Notes: generated from the letters alone by a model not told the origin. 64,000 bases of DNA from CBDAKK01 sp965216965 (GCA_965216965.1 CBDCGX010000003.1:37939-101938); one strand, 5' to 3'; positions 18,783 to 27,244 are shown, numbered from the stretch's first letter. Translations and numbers: made by a program.

Positions 18783-20084
18783 ATGTATTCAATAGAACAC
18801 CTTGCGTTAAGGATGCCAGACTTGCTTCTTCCCAATAAAGAGATAGATTTATACGCGTGGAGCGTAATTGCGTGTGATCAATTTACGAGTGATGTTTCAT
18901 ATTGGGATAAAGTTGCACATATCGTAAAGGATAAACCATCAACGTTTCGTCTTATGCTTCCAGAAATTTATATAGAATTACACAAGGAATTACTTCCTCA
19001 GTATTTTGAATCAATAAGGAGTCATACGCGTACATATCTCAAAAATTCAATATTTACTACTCACAAAGACTGCTTTTTACTTGTAAAACGAAAAACATTG
19101 CAGAATCGAACTCGGTATGGGATTATGATGCAAATTGATTTGGCTCAGTATGATCCCAATCCTCATGCAAATACAATTATAAAATCTACTGAAGCGATAG
19201 TTTCGTCTCGTCTTCCAAAGCGTATAGAAATGCGTAAAAACACTATGCTTGATTTACCACATGTGCTCATGCTTTATAATGACCCTGAGAAGGTACTCGT
19301 TCAAGCTTTACTCAAAATAGTGGAGAAGACTGCATATTCTACAGATCTTATGTTAGGAGGGGGGCATGTTACAGGTTTTTTTTGTAATAGAGAAGAAGGT
19401 AAAAAGAAAATAGAAGCTATTTTAGGTAGTATATTTAGGGAAACCATTAGTAATAATAAACATACTCTTTTTGCTGTGGGAGATGGTAATCACTCTTTGA
19501 TGGCAGCAAAGCAGGTATGGCAAGATAGAGGCAGTAATATGAATGCTCCAGAACGATGGGCTCTTGTTGAACTTGTAAATGTTTTTGATGAGGGATTGCC
19601 CGTAGAACCAATACATAGAGTGCTTTTTGATGCAGATTATAAAATGTTGTGTAGTACATTACAATCTCAAGGAGATATTGTTGAATACGAGAAAATTTCA
19701 GATGCAAAACAACATAGTAAGAAAACGTCTGCAATTGTAGCATATAGAAATAATAGTAATTCCATGGTATATGCATTGTGGCATCCTCATAACACACATG
19801 ATATTACTGTTCTTAACTTTGAGAAAATATTAGAAAAAAATGAGAATTGTTATAAAAAAATAGATTTCACTCATGAGGAAGAATATTCTCTTTCTTTTTC
19901 TGAGAAGAAAGAATCAAAAAATATAACTATTATACTTCCCCACATACCAAAAGAATGTATCTTTGAATATGTGTATTCTCATACTGTTTTTCCTCGAAAA
20001 TCATTCTCACTTGGAGAGGCAGAAGAAAAACGTTACTATATAGAAGCGTGCTTGCATTCTTCTGAAGAGAATGGGATTTTATAG
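18783..20084 (+). CDS. DUF1015 family protein
   Basis: The 433-residue soluble protein matches the DUF1015 family: an N-terminal block with DLYAWSVIACDQFTSDVSYW and a central FAVGDGNHSLMAA segment equivalent to the family DGHH-type motif. The biochemical function is unsettled. In several Firmicutes and Thermotogales the family is encoded beside serC-serA, which suggests a link to serine metabolism; serA is at 40823 here, not adjacent. TATACT at 18768-18773 ends nine bases before ATG 18783, so the message may be leaderless. It follows the phosphatidyltransferase by 24 bases. Confidence 0.8.
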   Translation: MYSIEHLALRMPDLLLPNKEIDLYAWSVIACDQFTSDVSYWDKVAHIVKDKPSTFRLMLPEIYIELHKELLPQYFESIRSHTRTYLKNSIFTTHKDCFLLVKRKTLQNRTRYGIMMQIDLAQYDPNPHANTIIKSTEAIVSSRLPKRIEMRKNTMLDLPHVLMLYNDPEKVLVQALLKIVEKTAYSTDLMLGGGHVTGFFCNREEGKKKIEAILGSIFRETISNNKHTLFAVGDGNHSLMAAKQVWQDRGSNMNAPERWALVELVNVFDEGLPVEPIHRVLFDADYKMLCSTLQSQGDIVEYEKISDAKQHSKKTSAIVAYRNNSNSMVYALWHPHNTHDITVLNFEKILEKNENCYKKIDFTHEEEYSLSFSEKKESKNITIILPHIPKECIFEYVYSHTVFPRKSFSLGEAEEKRYYIEACLHSSEENGIL

Positions 20085-20171
20085 TAATAGATACGTTATA
20101 ATTGTTAGTGTATTTATAGACTATTTCATTATGCAAAACAAAATGTGGTTCTATACGTTTATGGGGTGCCT

Positions 20172-20657
20172 TTAACCCGTTGCTGTGGAATTAGCAGGTT
20201 TTATTTGAGAAGACATATTGCTTTTTAAATCATATGCATAAGAATTTTTTTGCATATGTATTATATATATTGAATATATAATGAGCATGATTATAAATGC
20301 AGAAAAAAACAATATTGGAATAGATACAAAAAAGGATTCTCTATCTTGTATAATAATTCCCGGAGTGTATGATGCTGCGGTGCTAAAGATGGGAGTATCA
20401 AGTCGAATGAGATATTCGTTTTCTGAAAGAAGACCTACTCTATGTGCGTTCATTGTAATATATGCTTTATTGGTATGAGCGAGGTAAGATTGTTCGGTCA
20501 GTGATTTCTTTATTGTTTTTAAACTTTCAACGTTCCTTTCTAATTTATTTGTTATGGATCGTTCCCCTATAAAAGAAATAATACCTCCTTTTGCAAAAAT
20601 AAGCTGTAAAAAGAAGAACATACATAAAAAAGTAAAAATAATATTTCCTATGCGCAT
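20172..20657 (-). CDS. DivIC/FtsB-like septum-formation protein (putative)
   Basis: The 161-residue protein has an N-terminal membrane helix (residues 5-25), a periplasmic coiled coil (about 35-70), then the block AHRVGLLSENEYLIRL, which resembles the RLGL...E motif that ends the FtsB/DivIC coiled coil. Unlike classical FtsB it has a second membrane helix near residues 110-133 and a cytoplasmic tail. FtsB/DivIC joins FtsL and FtsQ at the divisome, and ftsZ lies immediately beyond in the opposite direction. The assignment rests on pattern and context only. Confidence 0.5.
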   Translation of the reverse strand: MRIGNIIFTFLCMFFFLQLIFAKGGIISFIGERSITNKLERNVESLKTIKKSLTEQSYLAHTNKAYITMNAHRVGLLSENEYLIRLDTPIFSTAASYTPGIIIQDRESFFVSIPILFFSAFIIMLIIYSIYIIHMQKNSYAYDLKSNMSSQIKPANSTATG

Positions 20658-20785
20658 TTGTATTAAAATCGGCCCTTTTCTTGTAAATTTGATGTTTTTA
20701 TGCTTATTTTCTAAATAAAGGCATGGTTATAGTAGGAATAAGGATATTAGTTATTAAAATAATTACGAAAAGACATAATTTACTC

Positions 20786-20814
20786 TTGTAAAAAAAATCA
20801 TATTTTGATATATT
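20786..20814 (+). promoter_or_regulatory. Predicted ftsZ promoter
   Basis: TTGTAA (20786-20791) and TATATT (20809-20814) are separated by 17 bases, a good sigma-70-type arrangement. The predicted transcript begins near 20821, giving a leader of about 37 bases that contains the G8 ribosome-binding tract. Confidence 0.5.
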
Positions 20815-20845
20815 AAAGAAAAATATAACATATTTAAATTGTACC

Positions 20846-20853
20846 GGGGGGGG
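20846..20853 (+). promoter_or_regulatory. G8 tract acting as the ftsZ ribosome-binding site
   Basis: Eight consecutive G lie four bases before the ftsZ ATG at 20858. This is the only purine-rich Shine-Dalgarno candidate, and it can pair with CCUCC through G-C and one G-U pair. Such a tract is rare in this AT-rich window and is prone to length change by slippage. Confidence 0.7.
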
Positions 20854-20857
20854 ACAA

Positions 20858-22177
20858 ATGAAGTTTAGTGCTATAGAAGATGCTCCTGAAGAAATTTTTG
20901 ACGATAGTCAATTTCGGAGTGCCAAAAAGAATATTATAGGCGGAGATGATATTTCTATCAATCCGACACGGATAGCTGTGTTTGGAGTTGGTGGCGGTGG
21001 AGTAAATGCGATTAATCACATGGCTCGAGCGAAGATTAACGGAGTAGATCTCTATGCTGCAAATACAGATGTCCAAACTCTTATTACATCGGTTGTAGAG
21101 AATGTTATTCCACTAGGGAAGAAAAAGTTTAAAGGACTTGGAGTGGGTGGAGATCCACTTAAGGGAGCAGAAGCTGCTAAAGAAATGATAAAAGATGTTG
21201 AGAAGGTTATTGCAGAATATGAAATGGTGTTTTTTGCTTCGGGATTTGGAGGTGGTACAGGAACAGGAGCAACTCCAGTATTAGCAGAAATAGCAAAAGA
21301 TTTGGGGATACTTACCGTAGGAGTTATAACAATGCCTTTTACACATGAGGGAGAACTTCGATCTCATAATGCTATTCAAGGTCTTGAAGACATAGAAAGC
21401 ATTCTTGATTCTCTCATTGTGATTCCTAATGATAATATATTGCGAGGTGATGTTATTTCTCCAGACGCAAAAATTGAAGAAAGTTTTTCGTTTGTAAACA
21501 AAATACTATCAGACTCTGTTTCGGCAATAACAGACATAATAACAATTCCTGGAACCATTAATATTGATTTTGCGGATATAGATGTGTGTTTAAGAAGTGC
21601 AGGAAGGGTCTCTATAGGTGTTGGGCTTTCTGATGCAAAAGACAATAACGGTGGTAGTGCTCATAGAGCTACAGATATTGCGCTCAAAAATAAAGTAATA
21701 GATAAAGAAAATACCCAAACATTGCAAAATGCAAAACACATTATAGTGAATGCAGTTGCAGGGACAGCTGTATCGACGCAAGAATTAATGGCAATACCAC
21801 AAATTATAATGGATAGAGCAAAAGGCAATAAACCAGTATTAAAGTATGGGTATAGAATTAGGAAAGATTGGGATAATCAGGTAAAAGTTACTATTATTGC
21901 TTCATCAGATGGGGTCGGACGAGGATTTAATTTTGATGCACATAGTATAACAAATAAAAAGAGGGAAGAAAAACCTCTGAACTCATTTGATCAATATTAT
22001 AATAAAAACGAAGAAGTGAATATTTCTTCGCACCACGTTGATACAAAATCTTTTGAAAAAATTTCTCAATCTGCTACAGCAAATGATGATGATTCGCTTA
22101 TGCAAGTGCTTAGTCAAGAGGAATATCAGAGTCCTGCGTTAGAAAGATTAGTAGAAAGTGAAAGTCCCATTTTATAA
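20858..22177 (+). CDS. ftsZ: Cell division GTPase FtsZ
   Basis: The 439-residue tubulin homologue forms the cytokinetic ring. Visible are the GTP-binding block VFGVGGGGVNAINHM, the tubulin signature FGGGTGTGATPVLAEIAKDLG, the NDNILRGD block and the T7-loop equivalent NIDFADI. After the globular domain (to about residue 350) comes a variable acidic linker. The last residues (EEYQSPALERLVESE) only loosely resemble the canonical FtsA/ZipA-binding tail. No ftsA lies upstream. The gene has its own promoter and overlaps the beginning of the frameshifted xerC frame. Confidence 0.97.
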   Translation: MKFSAIEDAPEEIFDDSQFRSAKKNIIGGDDISINPTRIAVFGVGGGGVNAINHMARAKINGVDLYAANTDVQTLITSVVENVIPLGKKKFKGLGVGGDPLKGAEAAKEMIKDVEKVIAEYEMVFFASGFGGGTGTGATPVLAEIAKDLGILTVGVITMPFTHEGELRSHNAIQGLEDIESILDSLIVIPNDNILRGDVISPDAKIEESFSFVNKILSDSVSAITDIITIPGTINIDFADIDVCLRSAGRVSIGVGLSDAKDNNGGSAHRATDIALKNKVIDKENTQTLQNAKHIIVNAVAGTAVSTQELMAIPQIIMDRAKGNKPVLKYGYRIRKDWDNQVKVTIIASSDGVGRGFNFDAHSITNKKREEKPLNSFDQYYNKNEEVNISSHHVDTKSFEKISQSATANDDDSLMQVLSQEEYQSPALERLVESESPIL

Positions 22178-23146
22178 GTGGAATGCTGTTGTGTGTAATG
22201 TAGACTGTAAAGAACGTATTAAACAACAATTCCTAGATTATCTTGTTATAGAATGTCATGTTCAGAAAAACACTGTAGAAACATATATAGCAGAGATAGA
22301 ACGGTTTTTAACATTTTGTAAAAAAAAAATATTATCCTTGCAGATTGCACAATACATAAAATACAACAATATATTTTATTTCGAAACGGTGATAATGAAG
22401 TAAAAGTTGAACATATATCATCTTCTTCTTATTCAAAGCAAACCAATAAAGGAATATCTTCTAATACAATACGAAAGATAGCCTCGGCCCTTAAGACATT
22501 TTTTAAATTTTGCATACTTGAAGATATCTGCAAGATCAATCCCATGAATGTACTCACGTTGCCTAAGGTGGAAAAACATATCCCAAGAGTTCTTGAGTCA
22601 GATCACATTCTTTCTTTTTTAGAAAGAATAGATGTATCTACTTACTTAGGGATTCGTGATAGAGCATTGTTTGAGCTTATGTATGCATGCGGTATGAGGG
22701 TGAGTGAGGTGGTACATATATTGATTCCACATCTTATGCTTGATGAGGCACTTATTAGAATAAGAGGGAAAGGGGATAAAGAAAGAATAGTGCCTATCGG
22801 GAAACAGGCGCTCTTATGGGTTAAAAAATATCTTAAAGAAGTACGACCGCATCTTAGTAAGAGAAGCTCATCACATACAGATTCGCTTTTCCTCAATTTT
22901 AGAGGGAAAACACTTTCTCGTAAAGGTATTTGGAAAAACTACAAAGAGTTACTTGGACCAATACAAGCAAGTTTACATACTCTTAGACATTCGTTTGCAA
23001 CGCATCTTTTGCAAGGAGGAATGGATCTTAGAGTTGTACAGGAGCTACTGGGGCATGCAGACCTTAGTACAACGCAAATATACACACATGTACAGGACAA
23101 AGCACTCCAACATGCTCATAAGAAATATCACCCCAGAAATAAATAA
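22158..23146 (+). pseudogene. xerC: XerC-type tyrosine recombinase, frameshifted at an A10 tract
   Basis: Two frames together encode one recombinase. The first (22158 onward) gives the SAM-like N-terminal domain (RIKQQFLDYLVIECHVQKNT...IAEIERFLTFCKKK); the second continues from the A tract and gives KGISSNTIRKIASALKTFFKF, the ALFELMYACGMRVSEV Arg region, HTLRHSFATHLL and LGHADLSTTQIYTHV with the catalytic Tyr. Joining needs a -1 shift (one extra A) at the run of ten A at 22320-22329. It could be a true lesion, a sequencing error, or a gene rescued by polymerase slippage. It starts inside the ftsZ end (GTG 22158; GTG 22191 is an alternative). Xer recombinases resolve chromosome dimers at dif. 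Confidence 0.85.
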
Positions 23147-23266
23147 TAGGTAAGGGTTTTAATATTAACATATAGGGAATTGTTACAATTAGAAGTCATG
23201 TTATATTATTGTGATAGGTAATGCCTTACATACAGTCAAAATATAGTTGGCATATGTATTATATAT

Positions 23267-24229
23267 ATGAGATATTTTTTTGACGAACCTTTACAGACAC
23301 TTACTTTTTTATCTCGTGTTAGTTTTTTAAAGCCTTTAGAGAAATATACTCTTATACAGAAGGGGTACGTATGCTCTGATTTTATAAAGATGAGCACTGC
23401 AAATCTTTCTCAAATACTTGGGCGAAAGATTCGCAGTACTCAATGGATTATTCCCACCATATTAAGGAAAACATATTATGATGTTCAGTGGATAAAGAAA
23501 GATAATAAAAACAGATGGCTGTGTTCAATTTTTGAAAAAGAGTACCCAGTACTTTTAAAAAAGATAACAGATCCTCCCATATTACTTTATGGTATGGGGA
23601 ACAAAAGCGCATTGCATAACGCATGTATTGCGGTGGTTGGCACTAGAAAACCTGATTATAAAGGAAGAAATGCTTCATATGATATAGGCATGTATATTGC
23701 AAAGAGAGGTTATAGTCTTGTTTCTGGGCTTGCATACGGAATAGATATTGCGACGCATAGGGGAATGATCTATTATGGGAGCAAAACCGTACTGAAATTA
23801 TCTAAATATTCCGATAATAATAATGGTACAAAGAATGGTGATACAAATGCTATTAAACTTGGTTTTGGTGTAGTTGTGTTAGGTACAGGAATAGATAATA
23901 TATATCCCAAGTGTCATAAAAATGATGCAATGCGAATATTAAGTATGGGAGGAACGATCATAAGTGAAATACCCCCAGTATCTGCTGATCTTGTGAGAAA
24001 ACATTCGTTTATTGGAAGAAATAGAATTATAAGCGGGTTGAGTAATGACGTAATAATAATACAATGCCCACATAAGTCAGGAGCATTGGCAACAGCCGAC
24101 TTTGCACTTGAACAAGGAAGAACAGTATGGGTTCATAAAAGCGGTATACATAAAGGTTTTGAGGGAACTCAAAAATTATATGATGAAGGAGCAATGGTTT
24201 TTAGAAAACCAGAGGAACTATTTTTATAA
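23267..24229 (+). CDS. dprA: DNA-processing protein DprA (Smf)
   Basis: The 320-residue protein has the DprA Rossmann fold: VVGTRKPDYKGRNASYDIGMY, LVSGLAYGIDIATHRG, VVVLGTGIDNIYPKCHKN, SFIGRNRIISGLS and SGALATADFALEQGRTVW. DprA loads RecA on incoming single-stranded DNA and is widely conserved even in bacteria not known to be competent. There is an unusual insertion of about 30 residues (KLSKYSDNNNGTKNGDTNAI) between the GID block and VVVLGTG. It lies between two xer genes, a known spirochaetal arrangement. Confidence 0.93.
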   Translation: MRYFFDEPLQTLTFLSRVSFLKPLEKYTLIQKGYVCSDFIKMSTANLSQILGRKIRSTQWIIPTILRKTYYDVQWIKKDNKNRWLCSIFEKEYPVLLKKITDPPILLYGMGNKSALHNACIAVVGTRKPDYKGRNASYDIGMYIAKRGYSLVSGLAYGIDIATHRGMIYYGSKTVLKLSKYSDNNNGTKNGDTNAIKLGFGVVVLGTGIDNIYPKCHKNDAMRILSMGGTIISEIPPVSADLVRKHSFIGRNRIISGLSNDVIIIQCPHKSGALATADFALEQGRTVWVHKSGIHKGFEGTQKLYDEGAMVFRKPEELFL

Positions 24230-24234
24230 AAACA

Positions 24235-25161
24235 ATGAAATATAAACAAAGTGCGATTACAGAAAAAATATTACCAAAGACATATCAAAAACATCTTATA
24301 GATTTTATAAATAATCTTTCGACAGTGCGGAAATGTAGTATGCATAGCATACATGCATATAGAAGTGATATATACACTTTTTTGCAGTGGTTATATAGCC
24401 AGCAATTATTAGTAGAAAATGTGGAATATAAACATGTACGATCGTTTATACGTAGAGAATCATCAAATGGAAAGAGCAATGCAACCCTTAATAGAAAAAT
24501 ATCATCGTTGCGGAGTTTCTTTGATATGTTATGTCGTAGTGGATACATACAAGATAATAGTGCTTCTATGTTTGCTCTCTTTAAAAAAAAGAAACATCTT
24601 CCCAATATTATAAGCGAGATTCAACTTAAAGATTTGCTTTCATTTAAAATACACACATTTTTAGATCTACGCGATAAGACTCTTTTTGAGTTTTTATATT
24701 CTACGGGATGTCGCATATCAGAGGCACTTAGTATTGATGCACATGAGGTAATAAATGCTACTTCGCTTATCATTTTTGGGAAAGGGAAAAAAGAGAGAAA
24801 GGTATTTCTTACTTCTGAATGTGTTTCCTTATTATCACATTATCTTCAACAAAGGGATCAAAAGATACAGCACTATAAAAAACCAGAGAATGCATTGTTT
24901 ATTAATAATAATGGGAGGCGATTAAGCAGGAATGGAGCTACGTGGCTTTTATTACAACGCCTTCGCAATTCACATATCTCCTCAATGTCTGTGCACGATT
25001 TTAGACACTCGTTTGCTACTCATCTTTTAGATAATGGGCTTAATATAAGAGTGGTACAAGAGTTATTAGGACACAGCAATATTAGCACAACCCAAATATA
25101 TACGCATATAAGTCGGTCAAATCTTATAGAACAATATAAGAAAGCGCATCCACGTGGTTAG
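24235..25161 (+). CDS. xerD: Tyrosine recombinase XerD/XerC
   Basis: The 308-residue enzyme starts five bases after dprA. The N-terminal SAM-like domain covers about residues 15-105. The catalytic domain shows LFEFLYSTGCRISEALSID with the first Arg, GKGKKERKVFL with the beta-hairpin Lys, HDFRHSFATHLLDNG with His and Arg, and LGHSNISTTQIYTHI with the His and nucleophilic Tyr. With the frameshifted xerC this would be the second subunit for dif-site resolution. If xerC is dead, this could act alone. The XerC/XerD label is not certain. Confidence 0.93.
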   Translation: MKYKQSAITEKILPKTYQKHLIDFINNLSTVRKCSMHSIHAYRSDIYTFLQWLYSQQLLVENVEYKHVRSFIRRESSNGKSNATLNRKISSLRSFFDMLCRSGYIQDNSASMFALFKKKKHLPNIISEIQLKDLLSFKIHTFLDLRDKTLFEFLYSTGCRISEALSIDAHEVINATSLIIFGKGKKERKVFLTSECVSLLSHYLQQRDQKIQHYKKPENALFINNNGRRLSRNGATWLLLQRLRNSHISSMSVHDFRHSFATHLLDNGLNIRVVQELLGHSNISTTQIYTHISRSNLIEQYKKAHPRG

Positions 25162-25184
25162 CCTAAAAATGAAATAATTATTTA

Positions 25185-25213
25185 TTGACGATAAGAGAGA
25201 ATTGCTGTATTGT
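25185..25213 (+). promoter_or_regulatory. Predicted promoter of the RHH/ABC transporter operon
   Basis: TTGACG (25185-25190) and TATTGT (25208-25213) are separated by 17 bases. The predicted start near 25220 falls at the left edge of the dyad at 25222-25244, an ideal position for a repressor site. Confidence 0.55.
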
Positions 25214-25221
25214 GTATGTAG

Positions 25222-25244
25222 ATGGTAATACAAAATATTACCAT
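25222..25244 (+). promoter_or_regulatory. Perfect 9-bp dyad (putative metal-responsive operator)
   Basis: ATGGTAATA, five bases CAAAA, then TATTACCAT form a perfect inverted repeat. It begins about 2 bases after the predicted transcription start and lies 62 bases before the ribbon-helix-helix gene. It is not followed by an immediate T run, so an operator is preferred to a terminator for xerD. Confidence 0.6.
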
Positions 25245-25306
25245 TGAATCTTATTTTTTCATCAATTACATAAGATGATAGTTTATATATTTTATAGGAG
25301 TATAAC

Positions 25307-25543
25307 ATGAAAAATGTAATAGTAACTTTTAAAGTAGAAAAACGCATTGCAGCTCACCTTGCTACGATGACGAATAAATCACAATTTATTCGTGAGGCAC
25401 TTTTAAAATCCATGAATCATATATGTCCATTGTGTAAAGGAGAAGGGATGATTCCCCATGATGAGCATATAAAAGAATTCTTAAATCATCACCAAATAGA
25501 CAGTTGTTGTACTTGTTCTGGTCCAGTTGTTACGTGTGTATAA
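25307..25543 (+). CDS. Small ribbon-helix-helix protein with Cys/His-rich metal-binding tail
   Basis: The 78-residue protein has an N-terminal strand-helix-helix (VIVTFKVEKRIAAHL, then NKSQFIREALLKSM) typical of CopG/NikR-type DNA-binding proteins. Its C-terminal half carries six Cys (residues 40, 43, 67, 68, 70, 77) and four His (51, 54, 61, 62), a likely metal site. A good ribosome-binding site (AGGAG) precedes ATG 25307. It lies 18 bases before the ATPase of a metal-type ABC transporter and downstream of a perfect dyad, so it is a candidate autoregulated metal sensor for that operon. The metal (Zn, Mn, Ni or Fe) is unknown. Confidence 0.7.
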   Translation: MKNVIVTFKVEKRIAAHLATMTNKSQFIREALLKSMNHICPLCKGEGMIPHDEHIKEFLNHHQIDSCCTCSGPVVTCV

Positions 25544-25561
25544 GTTTTAACAAGAGGTAAA

Positions 25562-26302
25562 ATGAGAAAACAAAAAATAGATACTCCTGTTCATCTTTCA
25601 TTTAATGATGTATCTTTTCAATATCCACACAGTAAGTATTATATTCTTTCGAAATTATCGTTTGAAATACAGCGTGGAGAATTTATTTGCGTAGTGGGGG
25701 CAAATGGTTCTGGTAAAAGCACGCTTGTGAAAATAATGGCTGGCATATTACAACCTACTCATGGTAACGTTTACTTAGAGAATGAACAAGTTGGATATGT
25801 TCAACAAAATGCAAATATACGAGAGTCTCATTTATTTACAGTTCGAGATGTGGTGAGTATGGGATGTTTTCATAATAAGAAATTTTTTCTATTACCACAA
25901 GATATAGATCTTATAAATGAAGTACTTAATGAATGTGGCATATATTCTATTGCAGATACCTCTGTAACTAATATTTCTGGGGGAGAAATGAGAAGGACTT
26001 TTATAGCGCGTGGACTTGTTTCGGGAGAAAACATGATTATACTTGACGAACCTACGGCTTCGCTTGATATTACAGCTCAAGACTTATTTATTAAGCATAT
26101 GCAAAGAATACGAAAAAAAAGAACTATTATTGTAGCTACCCATTCTATAGAACTTATAGATATTCTTTCTGATAGAGTGTTTTGTTTAACTGATACTAGG
26201 CAAGATAGAGAACACGCTGCAATTATTGAATACTGTGAAAGGCATAGCGATATAAACATTGTGCACATGCATTGTTCTCAAGAAAGGAAGGGTACTGTAT
26301 GA
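25562..26302 (+). CDS. Metal-type ABC transporter ATP-binding protein (ZnuC/TroB-like)
   Basis: The 246-residue ATPase has Walker A GANGSGKST, Q-loop GYVQQNA, signature NISGGEMRR, Walker B MIILDEPTASLD and the H-loop His in VATHSIEL. The sequence fits the zinc/manganese uptake subfamily, consistent with the following permease. It ends by overlapping the permease start (ATGA at 26299-26302). An AAGAGG ribosome-binding site precedes the ATG. Confidence 0.9.
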   Translation: MRKQKIDTPVHLSFNDVSFQYPHSKYYILSKLSFEIQRGEFICVVGANGSGKSTLVKIMAGILQPTHGNVYLENEQVGYVQQNANIRESHLFTVRDVVSMGCFHNKKFFLLPQDIDLINEVLNECGIYSIADTSVTNISGGEMRRTFIARGLVSGENMIILDEPTASLDITAQDLFIKHMQRIRKKRTIIVATHSIELIDILSDRVFCLTDTRQDREHAAIIEYCERHSDINIVHMHCSQERKGTV

Positions 26303-27117
26303 TGGACATAATTATTTGGATACTACCATATCTCATCGTAAGTATTATGCTTGGGTTTTTATGTGCATGTGTTGGGGTTCATACACAGATGATGGGAGTT
26401 GCAAACTTAACTGGAGGTATTGCCCATTTTATGATAGGACCAGTGGGAATAAGTTATGTATTGAGATCTGTTTATAATTGGAATATAGGTTTCTTTGTTG
26501 TTGGTTTTATAGCTACTTTTATTCTTGTTTTTCTACTTCCTGTAGATAGTGATGGGCATTTTAAAATTTCTCAAGAAGTAGAAATTTTATGGAGTTTGGG
26601 TATGGCATTAGGTCTTTTTCTTGTATTCTTTTTGCCTAAATCTGAATCTGTTGATTTAGAGTCCTTTTTATTTGGTAGTTTAGTTACAATTGGAGTAAAG
26701 GAGATAGTTTTTATTGCTATAGTATTCTTTTTCGTGATTTTCATTGAGTTTTTTTTCTATAATCGATTTAAATATCTTGGCCTTGATGATGTATTTTTAA
26801 AGTCAAGTGGAATTTCTACAACGTTTTGGTATAGATTGCAACTTTTTGTAACAAGTATCACCATACTTGTTGTGCTTAAAAGCATAGGTGTACTTATGCT
26901 TATTGCTATAATAGCAGTTCCTTCTGCAATAGCGAATATATTTTCAAAAACATATAGAGCATTTTTATTCTATTCTATTATTTTTTCAATAATTACGATT
27001 GTTGCAGGGTTCTTTATAAGCTCTATATTACAATTTCAGTTTAGCTCTTTTACAGCACTTATGATAAGTACTATATACTTCATTTCTAAGTTTTTTTATT
27101 TTTGGAGGAAAAAGTAA
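26299..27117 (+). CDS. Metal-type ABC transporter permease (ZnuB/TroC-like)
   Basis: The protein of about 272 residues has seven to eight membrane segments and belongs to the ABC-3 metal permease family (blocks GVHTQMMGVANLTGGIAHF and ILVVLKSIGVLMLIAIIAVPSAIA). The start overlaps the ATPase stop and is preceded by GGAAGG; frames extending to 26272 are not needed. No substrate-binding lipoprotein follows; the next genes encode outer-membrane proteins, so the receptor must be encoded elsewhere. Confidence 0.88.
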   Translation: MMDIIIWILPYLIVSIMLGFLCACVGVHTQMMGVANLTGGIAHFMIGPVGISYVLRSVYNWNIGFFVVGFIATFILVFLLPVDSDGHFKISQEVEILWSLGMALGLFLVFFLPKSESVDLESFLFGSLVTIGVKEIVFIAIVFFFVIFIEFFFYNRFKYLGLDDVFLKSSGISTTFWYRLQLFVTSITILVVLKSIGVLMLIAIIAVPSAIANIFSKTYRAFLFYSIIFSIITIVAGFFISSILQFQFSSFTALMISTIYFISKFFYFWRKK

Positions 27118-27121
27118 TAAT

Positions 27122-27157
27122 ATTGCAATGTATACTTCTTGCATTGTAATGTATTTT
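27122..27157 (+). terminator. Possible terminator after the ABC transporter operon
   Basis: ATTGCAATG (27122-27130) pairs with CATTGTAAT (27142-27150) with one G-T pair and an 11-base loop, followed by GTATTTTTG. It lies five bases after the permease stop. Confidence 0.45.
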
Positions 27158-27244
27158 TGCTATACTTATAACTGTAAACAAACAAGGATATTTAAAATTG
27201 AGAGTAGCGTTTTAGATAGTATTGAAAATTTAAGAGAGGTAGAT

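Noticed and set aside
25307..25543. Toxin-antitoxin antitoxin (RHH domain)
   Set aside because: No toxin-like gene follows; the neighbours are ABC transporter genes, and the Cys/His-rich tail fits metal binding better.
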